A stretch of 64,000 bases of DNA, from the NCBI RefSeq assembly GCF_029227915.1, contig NC_079879.1:4650001-4714000 (forward strand). Direction: 5' to 3'. The notes beneath the pieces are model-generated. The model had not been told where the DNA came from, searched no databases, and was given only the letters and a program-made list of their open reading frames with translations. This document shows positions 53,401 to 64,000 of this stretch, piece by piece (the first letter of the stretch is position 1; the number at the start of each line of letters is the position of its first letter). A program made the translations under genes and the position numbers. The stretch is from Hydractinia symbiolongicarpus (lineage: Eukaryota > Cnidaria > Hydrozoa > Anthoathecata > Hydractiniidae).

Positions 53401-56400
53401 TAATCCCTAAACTGCTTTGCAAAAAATTAAATGAAGATAGAGAAGGAAAAACAAGAAAAAAAGAGGAAAAGGATAGCTAAATTTAAATGATTCACTGTAA
53501 GAACTGAAGTATTGGATGAAGTAGTGAATTATTCACAAACCAATTGAACGTTTGTATTTTTTCAACTTCACTTTTGCTTCTTTTGCATTCTCATGTCCTT
53601 CCATAATTTGTTCCACAAGTGTTCTAAAAACAAATAACAGCTACACGATACAATCATTTTCAAATAATAACCCATGGCTTATTTAAACCGCCTAAGCTTG
53701 ATTTACTACTCACATGAATAACGTTAATGATGCCTGCATGTGAGGACATAAAAAGGCTCTCACCGCATTTCTTTCTCTTTTTCAAATTTTTCTTTTAAAT
53801 ACGCATCCATCATCTCTTTAGTCTAAACGATGAATAGCACAACCATAACAAAGACGAGGCGGGAAAATAAAAAACGAATTCCCTATATATGTACCTCCTG
53901 TTTGATATTTTGAACTTTTTGTTTATTTTCTTCAATCAGCATTTGTCTTGCAAGTATGGCTTCTTCATAGCTCAACTTTCCATCTAGCCTCTTTGCTTCA
54001 ATATTAGCTAACTTTTCTGTTAGATCTTTTTCACGCATTGTTTTCTGCCATGATAAAAATTCAGTTTTGTCTCGCCCACCTGTTGCCAGTTCTGTTAGTT
54101 GTCTTAGTTCTTCTTCTTCCTTTTTTTGAATCAAAAGTCCTTCACGCATGATGGCAGCAGCATTCAAACGAATAGGTGTGTTATCTTCCTGCAAACAAAA
54201 TATCATCCTTAGATATGTAGCAGCAAGGCTTGAAATCGCGAAAGGGTTTGTCCTTGACGACAAGTATTTAGGAAGAGCTCTTAGGCTTTAAGCAAAGCAG
54301 TTTTGTTAATAGAACTGATTCGTTCGTTTTCTTATGATTGTTCGAAAACTGCATGTTTTCTTCTATTTTCCAGTATTAAAATTGCAGGTTTGTTTTAAGA
54401 AAAATTCGTTACCTTGTGTGCTGGTAAAACTCTTAGTTTTGACATATTGAACTTCAATCTGGAAGATAAAAATATCGCTTTGTGAAAGGTTGGCTGAGAT
54501 TTTCTTTGGAGGCCAGTTAGTTATGACAGAAGATTGCAACTTCCCACAGACGATTGGAAATATGGACAGTACAACGATTGTGACATCCAAAAAATGGGTT
54601 TCACAAAGACGAAGAAAAAAATTCAGCTACTACAGAATAAATAACAGTATGATTGGAACTAACTTTTCATCTTCTACTTGCATGTATTTTTTCATTCTAT
54701 CTTTAGTTTTTTCCGACTTTTCAGCATTTGCACATTCAAACTGGTTCATAGAAGCCTCGATGAGTTGTTTCTACGAAGAGAACGGAATTTTATTCTGCAG
54801 AATGAAAATATTTACAAAATAAAGTACGGGGATAAAAAAGAATAATCAAAGGTAGAACATGTAATAGAGAGAAAACAATTACATATAAAAACAAATGACC
54901 ACGTGAAGCACTAATAGAACTTACTTCTGCTTTTATTTTGTTCTTCTTCTTTACAGTTTTCAGTACTAATTTTTCTCTTGGTTGTCGATAAGTGCTTTCA
55001 GGGACCTAAACATGTTCGTTACATCAAATACTAAGAATGACTTAGCAACAGGAAAGGCAAATCATTAGAAATTTTACTTAATTTGAATTATTTAAAAATG
55101 CAGAAATCAGAAACCAGCATTCAATACCATAACGAAAATTATTGTAATTTTAAATCCAATATTATTTCTCTGATTGTCGATACTTTTATGTTTAGAATGT
55201 TAAACAACAAGGGGAAAAATTGACCCTTCTTTAAACAAATTGTAATTTGGGAAAAAATAGTTGCAATAAAATGAATAACTGTTTCTATAACAAGTAATTC
55301 TAGATATTACAGAATTGAGTCTCTTTTACAAGAAGAATTCATAGAAACACTTATACCCTCTTCTGATACCGAAAAAAAAAATGTAGCATCTTTTGCTTTT
55401 ACTTACACCAGGGAGTTTAATGCATGTGGACTTTTTTTTTTGTTATGTTCAAAAAGAAACAAAAATTGACTCTTTTTATTCAAAAATTGCCCCTTAAATT
55501 GCATCAATTATATTTCTCAGAGATTTACTTGACCTGGTTAATAAGTTTTAAAACGCAAAACCATTTTGATTTTGCGTTCTGCAATGTACGTACAGCTGGC
55601 ATATCGCAGAACACCTGTTTGCATTGAGAAAGTGTCTTAATTGATTTTTATCCGTCGCAAGTTTACTTTAAAATGTAAGTCAAACTTCAATAGTCTTACC
55701 TATGGTTTCTCATGAAAATAATATAATATTAAAATGTGAATCACTACTGAATTAGATTCATTTTCTTATATTTTACTATTTTATTATAATGATTAACGAC
55801 TTATATTAGTACGTCTTTTTATGATTTTTTGCTTATACTTACAGGTTGATGTTTCTGCAACGTTGGTATCTAAAAAAAACAAGTCTTATATCAGCATCCA
55901 GCATTTATTTTTAAACATATCTTTACACTGCTTTTCTTAACAAAAAAATCCTTGATTCTGAAACACCATTTAGAAAACATATAGCGTAAATACTTGATGA
56001 AAGCCCCTCCTTTCAATAAAATCCCTCTCCCCTCCCTTTCAATAAGCACCCACTCTCAAAAGTCATGTCTAGCAAATAATCCATGGGGGGTTTAATACAG
56101 TATTCAAGGTAAACAAATTTATATCTACCTTCTCAGGAATTGGAACGCTTCTTGGTTTCACTTTGGTCAGTTTGAATGGTTTTACAGCTAAATACAAAAA
56201 TAAGTTTTAAGGCGAATAAATTTTTAAATTTGAACCCATTGACTTTCCTCAGCCTTAAATTCTTAATTAATCTCTTCAATGTGATCAATTTTTAATATTT
56301 ATGTCAATAAGTTATTTGAGGCACAAAGTTACGTTTTTATTGAATTTTTGTTTTCTTAGCTTTTTGTGCTTCTCAAAACGAGTTCTAAATAACATTAATC

Positions 56401-59400
56401 GTTTACTGCAGTTGCTAGTTATAAATTTTGCAATGCACAAATAATAACTGTAAAACTGAATGACCTGTTGGTGAGCGAATATCTCTTTGGTGTTGTATAT
56501 TTTTTACTTTATCTGTCAGCGTCTTCAAAACTTCTTGCAGTTCAGGTAACCATCTAAAAATAAAGTCCTCACAAAATGAGTTTGTTGTGAGCCGTGGCAA
56601 AAGAAGTTCTGTTTGCATTATTGATATAAATTTGGATATTTCTCAGATAGGCATCAGAAAAGGTTTATATTCCTAGCTGTTATTAAATATTCTTTACCTA
56701 TATAATATTCATTTATAATATCTTTACTAGAAGAGGATAGGAAAAGGATAGAGGGAATATTTTATTTTTGGCATAACTTTCAAAAAAATAGGGCAATAGC
56801 TTTAAACTTCGTGAAAAATCTGTCCACAGACAAGTTCTTAGATTCTGACTTCAAAGGAATTAAATCTTAACACAGAGGCTTAGCCACAGGTTTTCAGGTT
56901 GAACATTTATGGTCCCTTTAGGAATTTACGTATTAATTCACTAAAGATGGCCAATTTACTGAGCAGGTCTCACCTCTGTCCAGCAGGTGTTTTATCTTGC
57001 AATTTGATTTTGTTTTTTGTTTTTACCAAAACCGTAGTACTATCAGTAATACCAAATGAATGGTATTACTGGTGGTACTACGATTTATTATTTATAATGG
57101 TATTACGATTTACAAATTGTGTAAATCAATCATATCGGCTAATATAATGTGATCTGATGTAATGCATCATTTTATAGAAAGGATCATCAAAATGTTTTAT
57201 AAGAAGTTTTTAATAGTTGCAACTCTGCAACTCTGCATGTCAATAATAAGTAATGTGATAAAAAGTCTTCCTTATTTTCTATAAAATGATTCTCCACAAA
57301 TAAGTTAAGTAATCAGAAATTTTGTTATTATGCGAGCTTTTGATTAGTCAGTTGGTTGAGGCACTTAGAAGAAGGGAGAAGATAACTGGGTAAAAAATCT
57401 GACTGGGTCCTACCTTGTTTCCCTAATATCAGTCTAGCTAGGTCAAACTGTACATATTCTTAGAATTATTTTCAATTTCCGAAAAATGCTTCTGGTTAAT
57501 GGATTTCTTGTCCACCACTAATTTTTGCTGTCATTCTTTTTGTTTAAATATTAGCTTAGTGTTGTAGTATCATAAAACACAAAACACTGTCACAAACATT
57601 TGTTTTCCATTGAATAATATAAATTCTATCATGTCATGAATATGCAAGTTCATTCTGGGGTACTTTTCCTCAGCTACAGCTGTCATGGACAGGCTACATA
57701 AGAAATCATTTTTGGGTATTTATTACTTAAGAAAATATTCAGAAAATCAAAATTTTAAAAAATTATCCAATCAGATCACATCAAAAATAAACTTGGTTGT
57801 TTGTTACAATATTTATATTTCCAATATTTATTTTTCAAATTGCTAAAAAGAACATGAAAAAATGACATAATTTTGCAACCCTTTAATGCACACCACCATC
57901 AAAGAAAAAATCATACCACAGATAGAAAACATATTACAACAACATTTCCACATCAATGTTTACGTTGTACAGAATTTAGACATCATTATCAAGAACCAAA
58001 ACCCAAGAATTTTGTTTGCATATGTGTGTTGCTCTTAATTAAACTTCACAAGCAGAAAAAAAAAATAAATGTTTTTCTTGAAGGATAACGTTTGAATACA
58101 AAATGCTTTTAGAGATATCACAAATCTTCCCTGAAAGAATTGATAAGTCAAAAACGTTTGTTGCTACATCTTTGAAAGCATACCTGGAGATGGCACAAAA
58201 ATTTTTTTAATGAACTCACCTAATTAGAGGAGACAGCATATTTATTTGAACGTAACTATGATCATAAGCTTTACACCACTACAAACAGATAAGAAAAGTT
58301 CAACATTTATAATCCTAATTAGTACATAATCACAATTTAAAAGCACTTTTTCCTTTATGAAAAAACCTACTAGTATATACAAGCATAAAAAACTGTAATT
58401 CATTGTTGCTTTCCACAACCTATGTAAAATTAACATAATGATTTTGCTCATCTGATATCAAGTATCTTTAAATAAACTTTGAATGTTGGTTCATTACTTT
58501 TCACCTTAGGTAATAATCTTGGCACAGGTAACCGAACTGACTTCTACACCAACCTTGGTGATTTTATATATACAGCCTTATAATAAAATCACCCACCTCA
58601 GCAAAAATCCATGTTTTCAATCTTGTCTCGTCAAGAAAAAATGATAAAAACTGAAAAATATATAAAAATACATATTAACAATAGGCTTGTTAGTGCTTGT
58701 TAGCTAAAAGATTGCCCATACATGTGTCATATTTGTCTTTTACAATATTTTAGACAACTAAGCAATTTTTTTTTATCAGACTCTTATTTGGATCTGAAAG
58801 CTTTTGGTTTTTAAATAACTTTAAAAAATGTCTGATTATGGTCAAAATAATTTTACATTTTACATAGTTTGTTCTATTAAATTCTTGTACACATGTTGAT
58901 CTTCTTAAGAAAATTCTATCCAAAAGGTAAAGTGTAACCACCTTGACATAATATATTCATATATTAGCCTACCATATAATGGTGTCAAACTGAAATAAAG
59001 TTTGGCTACTGAGCATCTCTTAAAACGCATTTTTTCAGAAAAAGTTTATACACATTCGGAAATTCACTTAAATCATTTAAATTGAATATTTTCTGATATG
59101 GTTGTTTTTGGTTGTTAATTCTCATAAATTTTGAGTTGAAGATGATAAAGATATACCTTTAAGTATACTAACCTTGTGCATTTTGTTTAAATTCTGCGAC
59201 AATACAAACTTTCTATAGTGAGCCACTCCTAGTTCATCCAAACGGAACAATGACAGGTAGACAAGCACTGAAAAAATTCATAAATTTCATCAATCAGTGA
59301 AACTTAGGTGAAATTGATTATCAGGAAATTGCCTATTTACCTCTGTATAAATTTTTATCACTCATCAAACAGGTTTTTCTGGTTGTCTCACTTCGAAAAA

Positions 59401-60618
59401 ATCCACTTACAACAACCTGAATAAATCAAGAAATCTCAGTTTAAAAATCAATACAAATCTATTTCAAGTGTGACATTAAAAAATGAAAATATCTTTCATC
59501 TTCCACCCAATATTAAATTTAAATTCCAGGTCATTCAAGGACATTTTTAGAATAAAAAAGTTTAAGGATAAAATAAAATAAATGTACTCCTAGGGTTACA
59601 CAGGACCAAGTTAGTCTCACTAAGTTTTTTACTTATATTTCTCTATGAATATCTTTCCCAAAGGAGAAAAAGTTATCACATTTGGAAACAAAGTACATTT
59701 TAAGGCACTAAGAAAGTTAGGTTGACAAGCACTATTTCTGAGCTGATGAAACAGAACAACCCTAGGCCACCCTGTTTGCCATCTCACAATCCTTTTCAGA
59801 TGTCTAGACATCTTGGAAATAAATAACAGTAAAAGTTTTTAAGGGACCAATTTAATAAGTTAAATGGTCAAACCAATGGCTAACATTTAGTAACTTATTT
59901 AAGAAACATTATATCAACTAAAGCTTTTTTCACTGATGCCAGGAACAAGGATTCGATAACTAAACAATGTATTGATAAAAAGAAATATAAAATTAGAAAC
60001 AGGGTGTAAACAAAAAAGAAACATAATACGAGATTCATTGTCTTACCTGCTTATACAGTATGGATACAGATGCAGTTTACTCAATTTAAAAGTAGCTACT
60101 AAATCTTTGCACTTTTTTTAACAGAATTTTTCAGCACTTGTTTAGCGTATACCATTTTATTTTTAAAGAGAATTCGAAAGAATTTGTTCTATTTATTGAC
60201 ACATTGTACAGTTAAAAATCACTGCTGCTGACTTCAGCAAAAATGAGTTTGAGTGCAATGGTTTGCTTTACTTTAGATTGAAAAACTTTCTAGCTGCACC
60301 ATTATTCCAAGGTTCAGATGGAAGATGAAAAAAATACCCAACATGTGGCTTACAGTAAGAATTTCAGAAATTTGCTTTGAAATTGGTCTGCAAAATAAAT
60401 AAAAAGTAAAAAAATCTTTCCTACATTAATAGCCATTTCAAATCGTATACAGCCAGAGAAAACTTCTTGTATAAATGTACAATCATCTGGATGTGTTTCC
60501 TACAATAAAAAACTTCAACATAGAGATAAGCTCATAAAAACTGATCCCAATGGCTTCCTATTCTTATTACCTTAGAAATAGAAGCTATCACTTGAAAACA
60601 ATTGCAGAAGTATGACAT
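50428..60618 (-). CDS. CFAP99: CFAP99-like cilia- and flagella-associated protein
   Basis: 23 minus-strand exons, 629 residues. Exon starts in order: 60618, 60499, 59416, 59267, 58650, 58278, 56553, 56187, 55869, 55005, 54770, 54458, 54188, 53822, 53623, 53253, 52795, 52634, 52250, 51791, 51648, 51264, 50544; stop 50428-50430. The N-terminal helical region (FIQEVFSGCIRFEMAIN, NLYRVLVYLSLFRLDELG, NKMHKFLSFFLDE, WCKAYDHSYV) matches what I recall of CFAP99, followed by a short proline/lysine linker, then charged coiled coil (LNAAAIMREGLLIQKKEEEE, EFLSWQKTMREKDL, KLSYEEAILARQMLIEENK) and a C-terminal part (KIRAIESVPRIRFKFVDLTE, RERLSARRA-type helices). Expected in the ciliary axoneme. Exon 1 (60571-60618, MSYFCNCFQVIASISK) rests only on phase, splice site and position. 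Exon 9 (55843-55869) is a 27-base micro-exon. All phases agree; the family name is from memory. Confidence 0.83.
56554..58219. other. Long CFAP99 intron with hairpin
   Basis: The largest intron of the gene (1666 bp). It contains the hairpin at 57033-57082 and AT-rich sequence; the frames at 56899 and 57873 show no protein family resemblance. Confidence 0.6.
57033..57082. repeat. Hairpin with 21-bp arms, 19 paired
   Basis: Arms CGTAGTACTATCAGTAATACC and GGTATTACTGGTGGTACTACG split by aaatgaat pair with two G-U-type mismatches. Small foldback element or possible structured RNA in a CFAP99 intron. Confidence 0.7.
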
Positions 60619-61126
60619 TGGTATCATAATAAAAAATACACTTAGAACAATTTATAAAACTTGTGTGTTGTAGCATTGTCACGTTAATTTAAATGCTATT
60701 ATCATTACTAAAAAAGAGCAATTTAAAACTTTAGGACATGTAATAAATCCGGGGCATTGCAACCATCAGAAAAACAATTATAATAATTTACCTCTTTTTT
60801 AATAGGCTATGAAGGAAAATTCTCTCAAAATAATAATGGAAAGGGAAAACTATAATTGTGTGGGTGACATTTATCTCCATACGGAGGACGCAAAATTTTT
60901 AAAATAAAATCTAATCACTTCTCCACAGATTTTTCATGATTTTTAAAAAAATTCATGACCATCGTCCAAAAATATTTTTTCAAGTTATAAATTGTATAAT
61001 TCTTATTTGCAATGGTGAGGCAAGTCATAGAAACAGATGACAGAAATTAAATAAAATGAAAACGTTAGTATATATATATACTATCATAAAATAAGCCTAC
61101 TTAAGCATTTAGATAGATAGTAAGAT

Positions 61127-63032
61127 AGATGTGCATAATGTTACATGGCTAGCCTCACAAATATCGAGGGACAGTGGCGGATTTAGGGTATTTCAAGCTA
61201 GTCGGGTGGACGTACTTAATTTTCGTCAAAAGCCTTGTTGTTTCAATTTCAAAAAAGTGTTTCACTTAAGCACAAAATTTTCCAGGGTGGCTTTCATAAT
61301 ATGCTCCGGGTTGAAATTCTATAGAATTTCTACACATAATACACACAACATATACACACATATTCATTAATGATGTGGCGCAATATGTAAAAAACTGCTT
61401 AATTATCCTGTAACTTACTTCGCATATTGTTTTATTAGGGGGCACAAAATTCAGTTATTTGCTTTAATTCACTGTAAAAATTGTAGCGTATACCACCTAA
61501 TTCAATCTCGCTGTACTTTGACTTACTTGTTGTATCAGGGGGTGAAAAATATAAATAATGGTAACATGTGACCGTAAAAAGCATAAACCAACCCCCAAGT
61601 AAGTCAAATAAGGCGAGAATATTCATTAAGGGGTATAGTGGCTTGTGAAATGCCATTATAAACCGTTAAAAACAAAAAAATGATGCTTTACTTCGTCGCA
61701 CAATAGTTTTTTGCAACAAAAATAAAATAAGAAACAACATATTTACTTTTGAAGATTTGTTATCAAGGTCATAAAACAGCAAAGAAATAAGAACTTGACA
61801 AAAATTGTACAACTACCCCCTGATAAGGTTATTGCAACTGACTTGTGAAGAGATTTCCATGCTGAATTGAATATGAAACTTTGAAGGCGTAGCTAGCATG
61901 TGTGGTGTTTGTACAACGTTTTTTGTCAGCTGGAGAAAGAAAACGCATGATGTTTTTTTATTAAAGCTTTGCTTTTAGTTAAGTTGGATAAAGAAAGTTG
62001 TTGTGCTTGGCAATACAAATTTTTGAATTAAAAGCAGATGGAAGGTGGAATAAGCTGCTCTTTTTAAATCAACGATTTTGGCTTAAAAGAGTGGTTTACT
62101 TTACAAGACCTCGAAAAATACTATTTTCTGGTGAACTTTGTTTATCGATGGATGGTGTTTAGGAAGAAGTAGATTTTGTAATGTTTTAATGTGTTTTTAG
62201 CTAGTTAGAATGCAGATAAATTGTGCAGAAAAACTTTCGCACTATTTTTGAACTAGTAAGATAAAAAATCACTAAGCTAAAAACTTTTTGTTAGTTATAT
62301 AAAAACGGAAAATGGCTTATTCACATAAAAAATGTAATTTATATTTTATAAAATATAATTTTATGTTGTCTCGTATAAATTTTATTCCTTTTTTTTTCTC
62401 ACACAGGGTTTCATAAAACGGTACTCTTATTCGGCTGGTCACCAAAAATCCATTGAAATATGCTCTCCAGCGTAGAGAGGAAGCTATGCGGTACACAAAA
62501 ATTTGTAGTTCTTAAAAAAATGCCTCCTGGATAGAGGGTTAATACTGGAGATTTTTTTCAAAGCGTGCAGAAATTTTGACCTCAATATAGTGTGCAAACC
62601 GGTCACTATGAAACATGTCATTTTAAGTAAAATAGCTTTAAATCTCAGTATGAAACTGGCTAATATATAGACCTGTCCCTGCTTGGTTTTCCTCATATTG
62701 GCTTTAATGTATTTTTAAAATGGGATTTTATGCGCTAAGTTAAAAACATCCTTAAACCCTTTGCATTTTTTTAACACCCATTTCTTTGCGAGTTGTAAAA
62801 AAATGGACTAACTTGTTTAAATTCCTGTATCCGCCCCTGAGGAATATACCCTGTTCATTGTTTCGAGGAGGCGCCATGGCTTAGATGGAGAGTCCTAGAG
62901 TATTAAATGCTCATTTTTAGCTACACAGACCCAATTAGGGGCCGCACTCTACTAAACAACTCCCAGCAACATCCAACGGCCCACACAGTGTGCCATCTCC
63001 CCAATTTCTCTTACATGGCTTGGGTTAACCAC
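61127..63032 (+). repeat. Copy of the 240-bp dispersed repeat, split by an insertion
   Basis: Left part 61127-61171 (tgcataatgttacatggc ... aaatatcgaggga) and right part 62840-63032 (aggaatataccctg ... ttacatggcttgggttaacc) join into the same order as the intact copy at 37651-37888. Confidence 0.85.
61172..62839. mobile_element. Nested 1.67-kb inverted-repeat transposon, non-autonomous
   Basis: Starts CAGTGGCGGATTTAGG and ends with the near-complement CCTGTATCCGCCCCTG. Flanks AGGGA and AGGAA look like a short target duplication, and removing the element restores the host repeat. CAG(T/G)GGCGGAT ends resemble hAT-type elements, which normally make 8-bp duplications; only about 5 bp is seen on the left, so the class is tentative. 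No transposase frame inside. Confidence 0.8.
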
Positions 63033-63471
63033 AAGTAAAAGGGAACACATCACAGTAGGAGTCTGTTACAACTCACCTTCCAGAAGTCAAATTAATTAGG
63101 AAGCCCTGCTAAACCTCATTTGGCAATACAAATGCCTGTCCTGCCCGTCCTTGTTTAATCTTATTGCCCGGGCATTTAGAACACTACATGAAATTGCATT
63201 TTGGAAATGCTTTGGACGAGTTCGGGAAAATGCGGGCGGTTTTGGAGGACAACCACCGGTTTAAGTAGAAAATACGCCTAAACTTGCCCTTATATACAGT
63301 ACTGGAAGAAGGTTGTTTAACATATCGAGCGCGCAACGTGCGCGGACTCCCTCGATACGCGATGTACTGCGTTTATAATAATAAGAAACAATCAAAATAA
63401 ATTGTCACAATCTATCAAGAATCTAGTATCGTGACAAAATCTGTCTTGATGTGTCGAGATGGTAGGTGATA

Positions 63472-63550
63472 ATAAGAATAAGGAGAAAGTTTTTTTAATG
63501 AGAATAAGGAGAAAGTTTTTTTAATGAGAATAGAGAGAAAGATTTTTTTT
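63472..63550 (+). repeat. Tandem repeat, three ~27-bp units
   Basis: Units of the form gagaataaggagaaag followed by tttttttaat, at about 63472, 63499 and 63526; the third is diverged. Confidence 0.8.
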
Positions 63551-64000
63551 ATTTCAAACACATCTGTGCTTTATCTTTTTTTATTTTAAATAGGTGTATA
63601 TCATAAGAAAATTTTTAACTTTCACCAGGTGCAAGGTTGGAGCAATACACCTTTTATAATTATTTTCAGGAGTGGTCCACAAAGGCAGTTCTGGAATCTT
63701 TAAATCTCCCACTAGCGCTGCAGAAACCTTTTTGAAATTCTTGCCCAACTGGACGACAGCCTTATATGTAGGGATCAAACCCTCAACCACTTGGACATGA
63801 GTCGAACGCTCTATTTATCCACATTAAACAAATTAACTTGTCAATTTATGTCTGTGTTTTTTCAATTTTCAAGAAAAACAGAGATTATGACATGGTATTT
63901 GTATTGCTCATTACTTTAGCTGATATTTGTAATTGATTATGTTTAGAGAATTTATGATTTATTCTCTTTTTTACATTTTTTGTTCTTTTTATTCCTCTCC

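Larger units (their letters stand above)
60619..64000. other. Repeat-rich region upstream of CFAP99
   Basis: No gene supported over 3.4 kb. It contains the nested transposon (61172-62839) inside a dispersed repeat, a fragment at 63190-63255 matching 15545-15610, and a tandem repeat at 63472-63550. The 69-residue minus frame at 63581-63790 and the 73-residue frame at 61435-61656 have no recognisable family. Confidence 0.55.

Overview
The window is AT-rich animal DNA with many small exons separated by short AT-rich introns, a PHD/endonuclease/reverse-transcriptase retroposon of the CR1/L2 kind, and several short inverted-repeat elements with CCCCAGGGC-type ends that I associate with cnidarian genomes. 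A typical innexin, a mitochondrial-type creatine kinase, a cGAS-like receptor, a ciliary gene (CFAP99) and an SRSF10 with a minor-class intron all fit an early-branching metazoan. My best guess is a cnidarian, probably a hydrozoan; this is inference, not a species call.

Layout, left to right. 1.0-1.8 kb: single-exon AMN1 (-). 2.5-6.2 kb: CR1/L2-like non-LTR retrotransposon (-), frameshifted near its 3' end. 7.9-11.5 kb: four-exon KIAA2013-type membrane protein (+). 12.0-13.0 kb: 947-bp terminal-inverted-repeat element. 14.9-21.6 kb: SRSF10-like splicing factor (+) with a 4-kb first intron (holding a fresh 269-bp tandem duplication) and an AT-AC U12-type second intron. 24.6-27.4 kb: innexin (+). 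29.7-30.9 kb: unrecognised single-exon gene with a degenerate C-terminal RRM. 31.6-34.2 kb: RNF4-type SUMO-targeted ubiquitin ligase (+). 35.4-38.2 kb: mitochondrial-type creatine kinase (-). 39.0-41.1 kb: cGAS-like receptor (+), whose 3' end is duplicated immediately downstream. 41.8-49.6 kb: 33-exon ER protein with six TXNDC12-like thioredoxin modules and a C-terminal KDEL (-), with a tRNA-Ser(UGA) on the opposite strand in its second intron. 50.4-60.6 kb: 23-exon CFAP99 (-). 60.6-64 kb: repeats, including a 1.67-kb transposon nested in an older repeat.

The genes are unrelated housekeeping, signalling and structural loci; there is no operon-like functional cluster. The most notable features are the six-module thioredoxin protein (876 residues, signal peptide to KDEL, one module degenerate to CEFS, one module boundary encoded by a fused exon that has lost four introns), the AT-AC intron of SRSF10, and the catalytically intact cGAS-like receptor with a recent partial 3' duplication. 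Exon models were assembled by hand from splice signals, reading phase and family similarity recalled from memory; every multi-exon model given here sums to an intact reading frame.
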